A DNA stretch of 64,000 nt from Mesorhizobium sp. M3A.F.Ca.ET.080.04.2.1 (GTDB taxonomy: Bacteria > Pseudomonadota > Alphaproteobacteria > Rhizobiales > Rhizobiaceae): positions 4,433,501-4,497,500 of the forward strand of contig NZ_CP034451.1 of the NCBI RefSeq assembly GCF_003952525.1, in the 5' to 3' direction. The notes beneath the pieces are model-generated. The model searched no databases, was not told where the DNA came from, and saw nothing but the letters and a program-made list of their open reading frames with translations. This document shows, one piece after another, positions 37,151-45,703 of the stretch. Position numbers and translations under genes: made by a program. Each line of letters opens with the position of its first letter. Position 1 is the first letter of the stretch.

Positions 37151-38466
37151 TCGACGATAGGTATTGCGGCGCGGAATCGGTTGTGATTCTACGCTGAGGA
37201 TGACACACGAATCGCTTGTTGATGACGGCTGGGCCGAGACGATTGAGCTTCTCGGCGGCGAAGAGTTGATCGCCGGGAGCGCGCGCGAGACGAAGGCGTT
37301 CCTGCGCCCGCGCGGCATCCGGTCGGCGAGCGATCTGCTGCGCCTGACGCTGGCTTACTGCCTCGGCAAGGTGGGCATGCGGGGCGTCGTGGCCTGGGCG
37401 GCGGCGAGCGGGATAGCCGACATCTCGGACGTGGCCTTGCTCGGCCGGCTGCGCAATGCAGGGCCATGGCTGCAGCAGTTGATCGGACATCTTTTGAAGC
37501 GCGAGGAGGCAGGCTTGGCCAAGGGCCGGCTGATCCGCATCCTCGATGCGACGGCGGTTGCCAAGGCCGGTGCGCATGAGAAGAAGAACAATGGCCTTTG
37601 GCGCATGCACTGCGCCTTCGAGCTTGAGCGCGAGCAGTTCGATTTCCTCGAGATCACCGACCAGAGCGAGGCCGAGCTGATCGACCGGGTGCCGGTGGTG
37701 GCGGGCGAGATCCGCATCGGCGACCGCGTCTATCTGCAGGCCGAGCGGATCGCAAAGGTCATGGCGCAAGGCGGCGACGTTGTCGTGCGCGCGTCGTGGA
37801 AGAATGCGCGATGGCTCGACGCCAACGGCGAGGCGTTCGATCTCATCGGCCACCTGGAGAGCTGCCGGGAGGAGGTCTTCGAAACGCCTGTCCGGCTAGG
37901 TCTCAAGAAGGGCGAGCCTGTGAAGATGCGCCTGATCGCCTTGCGCAAATCCGAGGCCGCGGCACAGGAAGCGCGGCGCAAAATCAACAAGGAAGCCAAG
38001 GCCAAGGGCAACAAGGTTCAACCGCAGACGCTGATTGCCGCCGGCTTCGTCATCCTTGTGACTTCGCTTGACCGGGAGGCGTTTCCCCCCGGCACGGTTC
38101 TCAAGCTCTATCGCATGCGCTGGCGCATCGAGCTCGCCTTCAAGCGTCTGAAGAGCCTGATCGGACTGCGCGCGCCTCCCGCCAAAGACCCAAGGATCGC
38201 AAAGCCTTGGATTCTTGCCCACTTCCTCATCGCGCTTGTGACCGAACCCCTCTCGCAGGAGTTGGGTGTCTCTCCCCCTTGAGCGACGGGCGCCCGCTGC
38301 TGTGGCGCGCTACCCGCCAGATCGTCGCCTCCCTGATCGCAGCGATCTTTACGCAACCGCCCCTGGCAACCCTGCGCCAAAATCTCCATGCCTTGCGACA
38401 TCGTTGGCGCGAGCCACCACGAAAACGCAAATTCCAGTCCATGCCAACGCTATCTTAGCGCCTATG
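37145..38466 (+). mobile_element. IS4-family insertion sequence (approximate ends)
   Basis: About 1.3 kb carrying one transposase, inserted in the RHS gene between the core end (YVRNSPLM) and DPEGLAWK. Short inverted similarity is seen at the tips (GATAGG on the left, CATAGG on the right read inwards). No target duplication could be recognised, so the ends are estimates. Confidence 0.65.
37200..38458 (+). pseudogene. IS4-family transposase with a one-base frameshift near the end
   Basis: DDE transposase. The first aspartate is in ILDATAVAKAG, the second in the strand near IRIGDRVYLQAE, and the third position with the family signature Y-x2-R-x3-E-x6-K is YRMRWRIELAFKRLK (near residue 303), which defines the IS4 family. 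The main frame stops at 38282, but the natural C-terminus continues in another frame (LSDGRPLLWRATRQIV...) to a TAG at 38458. Adding one C to the run of five at about 38275-38279 would restore a roughly 419-residue protein. The catalytic domain is complete; loss of about 60 C-terminal residues may inactivate it. Confidence 0.8.
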
Positions 38467-39347
38467 CCATCAAGGGGCTGTTTCTGACATAGGCAAACCT
38501 GCTCGGCCCATCGGGCATACCAAGCGGGTCGGGCTGCAGATAGCGGCCTGTGCTTGGATCATAATGCCGATGCCAGTTATAGGAAAGCCCTGTCTCGATC
38601 TGGAACCACTGGCCGGGGAAGCGCTGGTTGAGCGTGGCGCTGCCGGTGATGGTGCGCACCTCGCCATAGGGCAGATAGCTCGCCTGCCAGACGATGGCGC
38701 GGCTCTCGTCGGTCATCATGATCGGGCGTTCGAGATGGTCGGTGAGCACATAGTAGAGGACCGGCGCCGTGCCGGCGGCGTCGATCATGGCCAGCGGCCG
38801 GCCGTCGACCGCGATGTATTCGGTGACCAGCGCGCCCGAGGCGTCATATTCGGCGATCACATTGCCGTCGAGATCGTGCACCATGTGCAGCGTCGTCGAG
38901 GTGGCGCTGATGCTGCGCGAGACCAGCCGCGACAGGTAGTCATAGACATAGGCGCCGCTGGCCGCGCCGTTGCTGGTGGCGCCGGCAAGCTGGCCGGCGG
39001 CATTGTAGCTGTAGGCCTTGGTCACCGCCGGCGTGACGGTGGCGTCCTGGCTGATGTTGCCGGAAAGGTCCGACTGGAAGCCGCGGCTCGGCGTGCCGTC
39101 GGTGACGATGCCGGTCAGCCGGTTCGAGCCCGGCTGCAGCGAGTGGACGTCGCTCGAGGTGACGACGGCGCGGCCACGCTTTCCGGACGATCGCAGGTGT
39201 AGATGAGCTTGGTTCCATCCAGAAGGTGATCTCTTGGACCGCTTCCGGCAACGGTAACGACCCGGCGATGTTCGGCAAGCTTGAGACAGAACTTGGATCA
39301 GGCGAAGGTTGCGGTGCGGCCAAATGTATCGGTGGTCTACGAAACCG
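38462..39347 (-). pseudogene. Decayed 3' part of an RHS-repeat gene
   Basis: From about 39190 to 38465 one frame reads RHS/YD-repeat core: GIVTDGTPSRGFQSDLSGNI, KAYSYNAAGQLAGATSNG, YDYLSRLVSRS, HDLDGNVIAEYDASGALVTEY and the end motif YNWHRHYDPSTGRYLQPDPLG followed by FAYVRNSPLM. It ends in a stop at the IS junction. Upstream (39200-39347) similar sequence ([12 protein letters not shown], then [11 protein letters not shown]) lies in other frames with in-frame stops, so the gene is degraded there and cannot make a full-length protein. RHS proteins carry variable C-terminal toxins in bacterial competition. Confidence 0.82.
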
Positions 39348-39450
39348 TCATTGCGAAGGGGTCGCCCACATCCTCAGAACGCCCTTGCGCCAGGGCGCGC
39401 TATCGGGCAAACCGGCCTTCCTTTCGCGTTCCTGCCGCTCCGGGGTGCCC

Positions 39451-40692
39451 ATGTCCGCAACGATCTCGCCGCTCGCGCCGAAGAAATACCCGAAGATGCC
39501 GGTCATCGAGGGCGTGCGCATCGCTACCGCCGAGGCCGGGATCAAATACAAGAATCGCACCGACCTGCTCGCCATGGTCTTCGATGCGGGCACGGCCGTC
39601 GCCGGTGTCTTCACGCGCTCGAAATGTCCTTCGGCACCGGTCGACTACTGCCGGCAGAACCTGCCGGCCGGCAAGGCGCGCGTGCTGGTGGTCAATTCCG
39701 GCAATGCCAATGCCTTCACGGGCAAAAAGGGCAAGGCTTCGACGGCTCTGACCGGCGAGGCGGCGGCAAAGGCAGCGGGATGCGGTGAAAGCGAAGTGTT
39801 CCTGGCCTCGACCGGCGTCATCGGCGAGCCGCTCGACACCAACAAGTTCAGCCATCTGCTCGGCGGCCTCGTGAAGAACGGCAAGCCGGATCAATGGACC
39901 GAAGCGGCCAAGGCCATCATGACCACGGACACATATCCGAAGGTGGCGACGCAGACGGTGAAGCTCGGCGATGCAGACGTCACCATCAATGGCATCGCCA
40001 AGGGCGCAGGCATGATCGCACCCGACATGGCGACGATGCTGTCCTTCATCGCCACCGACGCGCCGATCGCCGCGCCTGTGCTGCAGGAACTGCTGTCGCG
40101 CGGCACGGCCAAGACCTTCAACGCCGTCACCGTCGACAGCGACACTTCGACCAGCGACACGCTGCTCCTGTTCGCCACCGGCAAGGCCGCCGCCCGCGGC
40201 GCGCCGGAAATCAGCGATGCCAAGGACCCAAGGCTCGGCGCGTTCCGCCGTGCGCTGGCCAAGATATTGAAGTCGCTGGCGCTGCAGGTGGTGCGCGACG
40301 GCGAAGGCGCACGCAAGCAGGTGGAGGTCACCGTCACCGGCGCCAAGTCGGCACGCTCGGCCAAGCGCATCGCGCTCGCCATCGCCAACTCGCCTCTGGT
40401 CAAGACGGCGGTCGCCGGCGAGGACGCCAATTGGGGCCGCGTCGTCATGGCCGTCGGCAAGGCCGGCGAGCCGGCCGACCGCGACCGGCTGTCGATCTGG
40501 TTCGGCGACAACAGGCTGGCGTTCGAGGGTGAGCGCGACCCGGGCTATTCCGAGGAAGCAACCTCGGCCTACATGAAGCGCGACGACATCCGCATCCGCG
40601 CCGATATCGGCATCGGCCGCGGCAAGGCGACGGTGTGGACCTGCGACCTCACCAAGGAATATGTCGCCATCAACGGCGACTATCGGAGCTGA
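39451..40692 (+). CDS. argJ: Bifunctional ornithine acetyltransferase / N-acetylglutamate synthase
   Basis: Transfers acetyl from N-acetylornithine to glutamate, recycling the acetyl group in arginine synthesis, and can make N-acetylglutamate from acetyl-CoA. It has 413 residues from the ATG at 39451. The precursor self-cleaves at the conserved AlaThr in [11 protein letters not shown] (Thr becomes the N-terminal nucleophile of the beta chain). [13 protein letters not shown] and [14 protein letters not shown] are also typical. An in-frame extension to 39226 lies in RHS remnant sequence and is not part of the enzyme. It leads argJ-GNAT-mutT. Confidence 0.96.
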   Translation: MSATISPLAPKKYPKMPVIEGVRIATAEAGIKYKNRTDLLAMVFDAGTAVAGVFTRSKCPSAPVDYCRQNLPAGKARVLVVNSGNANAFTGKKGKASTALTGEAAAKAAGCGESEVFLASTGVIGEPLDTNKFSHLLGGLVKNGKPDQWTEAAKAIMTTDTYPKVATQTVKLGDADVTINGIAKGAGMIAPDMATMLSFIATDAPIAAPVLQELLSRGTAKTFNAVTVDSDTSTSDTLLLFATGKAAARGAPEISDAKDPRLGAFRRALAKILKSLALQVVRDGEGARKQVEVTVTGAKSARSAKRIALAIANSPLVKTAVAGEDANWGRVVMAVGKAGEPADRDRLSIWFGDNRLAFEGERDPGYSEEATSAYMKRDDIRIRADIGIGRGKATVWTCDLTKEYVAINGDYRS

Positions 40693-40700
40693 GAACGTTG

Positions 40701-41471
40701 GTGTCCGGACATCCGGCAAGCGTGCTCGCGACCGTTCGCCGATACGAGGCGGCGGGCTTTCGCGCCTGGCCGGCGGCAGCCGTGCATTATGACGGAACCT
40801 GGGTGGTGCGGCTTACCGCCGGCCACCCGGCAAAGCGGCTGAATTCGGTCAATCCGCTCGATCCGGGCGACACGCTCAACATTGCCGAGCGCATCGGCCG
40901 CGCCAGCCGCCGCTTCGAGGCCTATGGCCGGCCGCTCACTTTCCGCGTGTCGCCGCTGTCGGGGCAGGTCCTGTCCAGGCATCTCGACGACGCCGGCTGG
41001 AGCAGCTTCGACGAGTCGCTGGTGATGCGGCTGCCGCTGGCCGACGCGCGGCTCGATGCCGCCATGGACCAGATCCCGCTCAAGGACATCAGCCGTTTCA
41101 TCGGCGCCTCGCTCAAGGTCAGCGGCTCGGACGCCTCGCTGCGGCCCGGCCTATCGGAGATCATCGGCGCCATCCAGCCGGAAGCGGGATTGTTCGCCCT
41201 TGAAGACGGAAACGAGCCGCTGGCGACGCTGATCTGCGTTCATGACGGCGATTTGGCAGGCCTGTTCGAGATCGCCACCGACAAGGCGGCACGCAACAAG
41301 GGGCATGGCCGCAATCTCATCTCCTCGGCACTCAAATGGGCGCGGCTGCGTGGCGCGCGCGAAGCCTGGCTGCAGGTCGAGGCCGGCAATCTGCCTGCGC
41401 TGTCGCTTTATCGCGCGCTCGGCTTCGAGGAGGTCTATCGCTACCACTATCGCCGGCCGCCCGGCGCATGA
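40701..41471 (+). CDS. GNAT-family N-acetyltransferase
   Basis: A 256-residue protein, the C-terminal half a GNAT domain. The acetyl-CoA loop is seen as FEIATDKAARNKGHGRNLISSAL, and the end WLQVEAGNLPALSLYRALGFEEVYRYHYR is the typical last strand. The N-terminal half is a second, degenerate GNAT-like region. The substrate is unknown. The GTG at 40701 lies 9 bases after argJ stops, with GGAG upstream; a TTG at 40698 is equally possible. Its stop overlaps the mutT ATG. Confidence 0.85.
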   Translation: MSGHPASVLATVRRYEAAGFRAWPAAAVHYDGTWVVRLTAGHPAKRLNSVNPLDPGDTLNIAERIGRASRRFEAYGRPLTFRVSPLSGQVLSRHLDDAGWSSFDESLVMRLPLADARLDAAMDQIPLKDISRFIGASLKVSGSDASLRPGLSEIIGAIQPEAGLFALEDGNEPLATLICVHDGDLAGLFEIATDKAARNKGHGRNLISSALKWARLRGAREAWLQVEAGNLPALSLYRALGFEEVYRYHYRRPPGA

Positions 41472-41890
41472 GCGCGCTCAAGCCCCCTGGCAAGCGCCTG
41501 CTCCTGGTCGCGGCCTGCGCGCTGGTCGACACCGACCGACGGGTGCTTTTGGCGCAGCGCCCGGAAGGCAAGCAGCTTGCCGGCCTGTGGGAATTCCCCG
41601 GCGGCAAGGTCGAACCCGGCGAGACGCCCGAAGAGTGCCTGATCCGCGAACTGCATGAGGAACTCGGCATCGAGACCGAAATACCGTGCCTGGCGCCGCT
41701 CACCTTCGCCAGCCACAGCTACGACGATTTTCATTTGCTGATGCCGCTCTATATCTGCCGCCGCTTTCGAGGCATTGCCCAGCCGAAGGAAGGGCAGGGC
41801 CTGAAATGGGTCAGGCCGCGGCAGATGCGCGACTACCCGATGCCGCCGGCCGACGCGCCGCTGATCCAGTTTCTCATCGATCTTCTGTGA
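41468..41890 (+). CDS. mutT: 8-oxo-dGTP diphosphatase, MutT type
   Basis: Hydrolyses 8-oxo-dGTP to the monophosphate, keeping oxidised guanine out of DNA. It has 140 residues. The Nudix box GGKVEPGETPEECLIRELHEEL is complete in pattern (written here in parts: GGKVEPGETPEE then CLIRELHEELGIE), with the catalytic REL-HEE. LLAQRPEGKQLAGLWEFPGG is the MutT-type lead-in. ATGA overlap with the GNAT stop couples the two; argJ-GNAT-mutT is a conserved rhizobial order. Confidence 0.93.
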   Translation: MSALKPPGKRLLLVAACALVDTDRRVLLAQRPEGKQLAGLWEFPGGKVEPGETPEECLIRELHEELGIETEIPCLAPLTFASHSYDDFHLLMPLYICRRFRGIAQPKEGQGLKWVRPRQMRDYPMPPADAPLIQFLIDLL

Positions 41891-41952
41891 CTACACAACT
41901 AGAGACAGTTGAGCTTTGCACGGAAGCGCCTTCCGCTCCGACCATTTGTGTT

Positions 41953-42000
41953 TCGCGCGATCTGGACGGAAAGCCACTGCGCACTTCCTTGGAAACGCTC
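41953..42000. repeat. Degenerate rhizobial palindromic element
   Basis: CGCGATCTGGACGGAAAGCC, then ACTGCGCACTTCCTTGGAAACGC: a diverged copy of the GGACGGAAAACCGC...CGCACTTTTCC family. It lies in the 225-base gap after mutT; the rest of that gap shows nothing recognisable. Confidence 0.6.
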
Positions 42001-42115
42001 CAACCGGCCGCTCCCCGTCTGTTTTAGGCAGCGTTAATGGAAGATTTATCTCAGCGTGGAAAATTGAGGCAGAATCGTCCGCGCGGCGGCACGTCGATTT
42101 GTTTGGAGCCATTCC

Positions 42116-42424
42116 ATGAGCCTCGACAGAGATTGGGATTCGATCCGCCCGGAGCGCAGTTTTCGCGTCGCGGATGCCGGCATGGGCATGCTACGCATCA
42201 CGCTGCTCTTTGGCTCGGCGGCCGTGGCGCTGGCGCTGGTCGCAACGCCGTTCCTCGACAGCCAGACGCGGCAGCAAATCGCCCGCGACGGCGGCCTCGA
42301 CATGGCGAGCACCGGCTCGATCGGCCATCGCGACACCTATACGCTGCGCCGCAGCGTGCTGCAGCCGCTGCCAAGTTCGATCTGCGTCATACGAAACGAT
42401 GGCAGCCGTCACGGCGATTGCTAA
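42116..42424 (+). CDS. Small membrane-anchored protein upstream of the Flp pilin
   Basis: A 102-residue protein with one hydrophobic segment (about 25-45) after a charged N-terminus (MSLDRDWDSIRPERSFRVAD), and a short extracytoplasmic part ending SSICVIRNDGSRHGDC, with two cysteines near the end. I do not recognise a family. It sits 105 bases before a Flp-type pilin on the same strand; a link to pilus function is possible but unproven. Confidence 0.6.
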   Translation: MSLDRDWDSIRPERSFRVADAGMGMLRITLLFGSAAVALALVATPFLDSQTRQQIARDGGLDMASTGSIGHRDTYTLRRSVLQPLPSSICVIRNDGSRHGDC

Positions 42425-42529
42425 TTGGTTAATAATTTCAGCGAGAAGCGGCCGTTTCACCGCCTGTTAAGCTTTTGAAATTAACCTTTCTTAACGGGTA
42501 GGCACTATGGTTCCCGGCAAGAGGGATCG

Positions 42530-42718
42530 ATGACCATGAAAAACCTGCTGCAGCAATTTGCCAGAGACGAGACCGGTGCCACGGCTATTGAATATGGTCT
42601 GATCGCTGCGGTGCTGTCGCTTGCTATCATCGGTGGTGTCGGCCAAGCCGCAAACGCAATCCAGTGGCTGTTCAGCGACAACAACAGCAGGCTCGTCAAC
42701 GCCTTCGCCCAGCACTGA
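42530..42718 (+). CDS. Flp-family type IVb pilin
   Basis: A 62-residue pilin precursor. A short leader (MTMKNLLQQFARDETG) is cut by a prepilin peptidase, and the mature protein starts ATAIEYGLIAAVLSLAIIGG, with the Glu-Tyr pair of Flp pilins. The ATG at 42530 follows AGAGGG; the ATG at 42536 is possible. Flp pili assemble through Tad machinery, which is not in the window. The 105 bases upstream are AT-rich with several TTAA half-sites, but none has the full spacing of a CtrA box. Confidence 0.9.
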   Translation: MTMKNLLQQFARDETGATAIEYGLIAAVLSLAIIGGVGQAANAIQWLFSDNNSRLVNAFAQH

Positions 42719-42747
42719 CCGGCTTGGTCAGGCAATAGGTGGGGCGA

Positions 42748-43620
42748 TTAGGGCCTCGTGGGCTTCTCCAGCACCGACTTCAGCGAGACCTTGGCTGATC
42801 CGGGCTTCAGCGGTTTCTGCTGCGAGGCATCGGGGGCCCAACCGGACATCCAGACAATCGAAAAGCTCGCCCTGACCCTGCCGTCGGGATCCGAAAAGCG
42901 TTCGGCGTAAATTTCGGCGGCGCGGGCGAACAGGCGCCGGGCGCCAGGCCGTCGGCTGCGGTCGAAAAGCGGGTTGGTCTCGCCCATGGCGCGCAGATCG
43001 GCGGCCAGCCCGAACAGTGAATCGTAGCGTACCGTGACCGTCTCGACATCGGCGACCGGCAGTGCCAGGCCGGCACGCTGCAGGAGCGCGCCGGCATCGC
43101 GGACATCGGTAAAAGGAAGGACGCGCGGGCTGGCGCCGCCATAAAGCTCGGTCTCGGCGGCAAGCAGGCTTTCGCGCAATTCGGCGAGCGTTCCGGCGCC
43201 GGCCAAGGCGCCAAGGAAAAGCCCATCGGGCTTCAGCGCGCGGCGGACCTGGGCAAGCACGCCGGGAATGTCGTTCACCGCCTGCAGCGACAGCAGCGAG
43301 ACGACAAGATCGAGACTTTCGGGCTCGAAGGGCACGGTTTCCGGCCGGGCGACGATGCCGGCGCCGCCAGCCAGGAAGGCTGCGTCCATCTCGACGCGCA
43401 CGATGTCGGACACCTTGCCACTGCCGGCGAGAACTTCGGCCGCGGCCGGCGTCTGGCAGAAAAGCGCCGCCGCCTTGCCAAAGCGGCGCTCGACGGCGCC
43501 GAGCCGGTCGGCGAGGTCTTCCGCCGCGCGCAGCATGAGAAAATCAGCACCCCCGACAGGGCGAGCGAGCGCCCGGCGCTTGTGCGCGAGCCAGAGCTGC
43601 GGATCGATCAAGGGCTGCAA
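42748..43620 (-). CDS. SAM-dependent methyltransferase (BioC/NDUFAF5-like)
   Basis: A 290-residue class I methyltransferase. The overall layout resembles NDUFAF5/BioC-type proteins: FLMLRAAEDLADRL, then the variable AdoMet region, PFEPESLDLVVSLLSLQAVNDIPGVLAQVRRALKPDGLFLGAL and a long C-terminal helical part. The glycine-rich motif I is weak here (LFCQTPAAAEVLAG) compared with canonical methyltransferases, so the substrate and even the activity are unsure. It diverges from comF; a methyltransferase-comF divergent pair is seen in other alphaproteobacteria. Confidence 0.78.
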   Translation of the reverse strand: MQPLIDPQLWLAHKRRALARPVGGADFLMLRAAEDLADRLGAVERRFGKAAALFCQTPAAAEVLAGSGKVSDIVRVEMDAAFLAGGAGIVARPETVPFEPESLDLVVSLLSLQAVNDIPGVLAQVRRALKPDGLFLGALAGAGTLAELRESLLAAETELYGGASPRVLPFTDVRDAGALLQRAGLALPVADVETVTVRYDSLFGLAADLRAMGETNPLFDRSRRPGARRLFARAAEIYAERFSDPDGRVRASFSIVWMSGWAPDASQQKPLKPGSAKVSLKSVLEKPTRP

Positions 43621-43715
43621 CGGGCGGGTTCCTGTTGTCCGCGCATAGTGGAGTGATGCTATGGTGGCGCGGGGGTTTCAGTCACGTGGCCGATCCGGTG
43701 CGGAAGATCAAGACC

Positions 43716-44486
43716 ATGGCGATCAGCAGCCTGGCGCGGCAGGCGCTGGGCTGGCCGGCGCGCATCCTGTTTCCGCCGGTCTGCGCCGGCTGCCGGCGCC
43801 ACGTCTCACAGCCCGGCGCGCTGTGCGGCGCCTGCTGGCCGAAGCTCAGGCTGCTGGAGAAGCCCTGGTGCCCGGTGATGGGCACGCCATTCACCCACGA
43901 CATGGGCGAAGGGTTTCTTTCCGCCGAGGCGATCGCCGATCCGCCGCCGTTTGAGCGGGCACGGGCGGCGGTGGTCTATTCGGGAGTCGCGCGGCAGATG
44001 GTACAAGGGCTGAAGTACCAGGATCGAACCGACCTTGCGCCATGGATGGCGCGCTGGATGATGCGCGCCGGCGCCGAGCTGATTGCCGAAGCCGACGTCG
44101 TCGTGCCGGTGCCGCTGCACTGGCGCCGCTTCTTCCGGCGGCAGTTCAACCAATCGGCGGAGCTGGCGCGGGCGGTCTCGAAACTGAGCGGCCTGCCTTT
44201 CTCTCCCGCGGCGCTGCGACGCGTGAAGCTCACCCGCCAGCAGGTCGGGCTGGAGCGGCATGAACGCGAGGAGAATGTGCGCGCTGCGTTCCGCGTGCCT
44301 CCCGAGGCCGAGATCGTGATCGCCGGGCGTCGGGTGCTGTTGATCGACGATGTCTACACTACCGGAGCTACAGCGCGGGCGGCGGCCAAGGCGCTGAAGA
44401 GGGGCGGCGCGGGGGCCGTCGACGTGCTTACCTTCGCGCGTGTCCTGCCGGGGGACTTCCGGGCCGACGAGTCCGCAACTATATAG
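43716..44486 (+). CDS. comF: ComF-family protein
   Basis: A 256-residue phosphoribosyltransferase-fold protein related to ComF/GntX. The N-terminal zinc cysteines are in PPVCAGCRRHV and ALCGACWP. The C-terminal PRT domain has VVPVPLHWRRFFRRQFNQS and the PRPP loop VLLIDDVYTTGATA. ComF helps DNA uptake in naturally competent species; most alphaproteobacterial members are uncharacterised. The ATG at 43716 follows GGAAG; an in-frame start at 43635 reads into the methyltransferase promoter. Confidence 0.88.
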   Translation: MAISSLARQALGWPARILFPPVCAGCRRHVSQPGALCGACWPKLRLLEKPWCPVMGTPFTHDMGEGFLSAEAIADPPPFERARAAVVYSGVARQMVQGLKYQDRTDLAPWMARWMMRAGAELIAEADVVVPVPLHWRRFFRRQFNQSAELARAVSKLSGLPFSPAALRRVKLTRQQVGLERHEREENVRAAFRVPPEAEIVIAGRRVLLIDDVYTTGATARAAAKALKRGGAGAVDVLTFARVLPGDFRADESATI

Positions 44487-44569
44487 GGTTGAAATCGTTG
44501 TTTTTGTGCATGTATCCAGCAATTGCTGCGCATTTTGGGAAGACATGCACAGGCAGGACCGTTGAGCTG

Positions 44570-44839
44570 ATGATCGATGTGACGATCTACACGCGCATGA
44601 TGTGCGGCTATTGCACGGCAGCCAAGCGGCTGCTCGAGCGCAAGGGCGTGGCCTATACCGAGCATGACGCGTCGTTTTCGCCGGAGTTGCGCCAGGAAAT
44701 GATTTCCCGCGCGCATGGGCGCACCACCTTTCCGCAAATCTTCATCGGCGACACGCATGTCGGCGGCTGTGATGATCTCCACGAGTTGGAGGCTCAGGGT
44801 CGGTTGGACACGCTGCTCGCCAACGGTTCGAGGGCCTGA
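44570..44839 (+). CDS. grxC: Glutaredoxin 3
   Basis: A small dithiol glutaredoxin (89 residues) that reduces protein disulfides with glutathione. The active site is CGYC near residues 12-15 (MMCGYCTAAKRLL), the cis-proline and glutathione-binding segment is TTFPQIFIGDTHVGGCDDL. ATG at 44570 was taken; an in-frame TTG/ATG further up reads into the upstream spacer. It starts 83 bases after comF on the same strand and is followed at 4 bases by the nitrilase gene, a common rhizobial order. Confidence 0.95.
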   Translation: MIDVTIYTRMMCGYCTAAKRLLERKGVAYTEHDASFSPELRQEMISRAHGRTTFPQIFIGDTHVGGCDDLHELEAQGRLDTLLANGSRA

Positions 44840-44842
44840 TCA

Positions 44843-45703
44843 ATGGGTGTTTTCAAAGCGGCGGCAGTCCAGATGCGTTCCGGCACGAGCCCCGAACGCA
44901 ACGCAGTCGACCTGGAGCGACTGGTGCGCGAGGCGGCGAGCCAAGGCGCGACCTATATCCAGACGCCGGAAATGACCGGCGCGCTGGTGCGCGACAAGGA
45001 GGCGCGGGCCGCGTCCTTCACCTCGGAGGACAAGGACGTCATCGTCGCGACGGCGCGCAGGCTTGCCAAGGAACTCGGCATCTTCCTGCATATCGGCTCG
45101 ACCGCCATCCTGCGCGCCGACGGCAAGCTCGCCAACCGCGCGCTGCTGTTGTCGCCGGACGGCGAAACGCTCGCCAGCTACGACAAGATCCACATGTTCG
45201 ACGTCGATCTCGACAATGGTGAAAGCTGGCGCGAGTCCGCCGCCTACGAGCCGGGCACCGAGGCGGTCGTCACCGGGATCGACGGCGCAACACTCGGCTT
45301 TGCCGTCTGCTACGACCTGCGCTTTCCGCAGCTGTTCCGCGCCGAGGCGCTGGCGGGTGCCGATGTGCTGTCGGTGCCGGCCGCCTTCACGCGTCAAACC
45401 GGCGAGGCGCATTGGCATGTGCTGTTGAGGGCGCGCGCGATCGAAAACGGCGCCTATGTCGTGGCGGCCGCGCAAGGCGGCCTGCACGAGGACGGCCGCG
45501 AGACCTACGGCCATTCGCTGATCGTCGACCCGTGGGGCCGTGTCATCGCCGAAGCCGCGCATGACGAGCCGGCGGTGATCGTCGCCGAGATCGATCCGGC
45601 CCAGTCGCTCGCCGCGCGCAGGAAAATCCCCAATCTCAAGAACGCGCGCGAGTTCAGCGTCAGTGCCGGCGAGGCACCGCGCCTCAGGGGTGCGGCCTCT
45701 TGA
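44843..45703 (+). CDS. Carbon-nitrogen hydrolase (nitrilase superfamily, Nit2-like)
   Basis: A 286-residue amidohydrolase with the Glu-Lys-Cys triad: Glu in QTPEMTGAL (about residue 43), Lys in SYDKIHMFDVDL (about 114), and Cys in VCYDLRFPQLF (about 153). The composition is closest to Nit1/Nit2-type omega-amidase or deaminated-glutathione amidase branches, which remove side products of glutamine or glutathione metabolism; the neighbouring glutaredoxin suits a glutathione link, but this is inference. Its TGA overlaps the TTG start of the DUF1178 gene. Confidence 0.9.
   Translation: MGVFKAAAVQMRSGTSPERNAVDLERLVREAASQGATYIQTPEMTGALVRDKEARAASFTSEDKDVIVATARRLAKELGIFLHIGSTAILRADGKLANRALLLSPDGETLASYDKIHMFDVDLDNGESWRESAAYEPGTEAVVTGIDGATLGFAVCYDLRFPQLFRAEALAGADVLSVPAAFTRQTGEAHWHVLLRARAIENGAYVVAAAQGGLHEDGRETYGHSLIVDPWGRVIAEAAHDEPAVIVAEIDPAQSLAARRKIPNLKNAREFSVSAGEAPRLRGAAS

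Noticed and set aside
38262..38290. Programmed -1 frameshift in the transposase
   Set aside because: The run TCTCCCCCTTGA does not give a canonical slippery heptamer in the zero frame; a one-base loss explains it more simply.
39226..39450. N-terminal extension of argJ
   Set aside because: It reads through RHS remnant and spacer sequence; the family starts at the ATG at 39451.
42440..42529. CtrA box upstream of the Flp pilin
   Set aside because: TTAA half-sites are present, but the closest pair has 6 bases between them instead of the 7 of the known motif.
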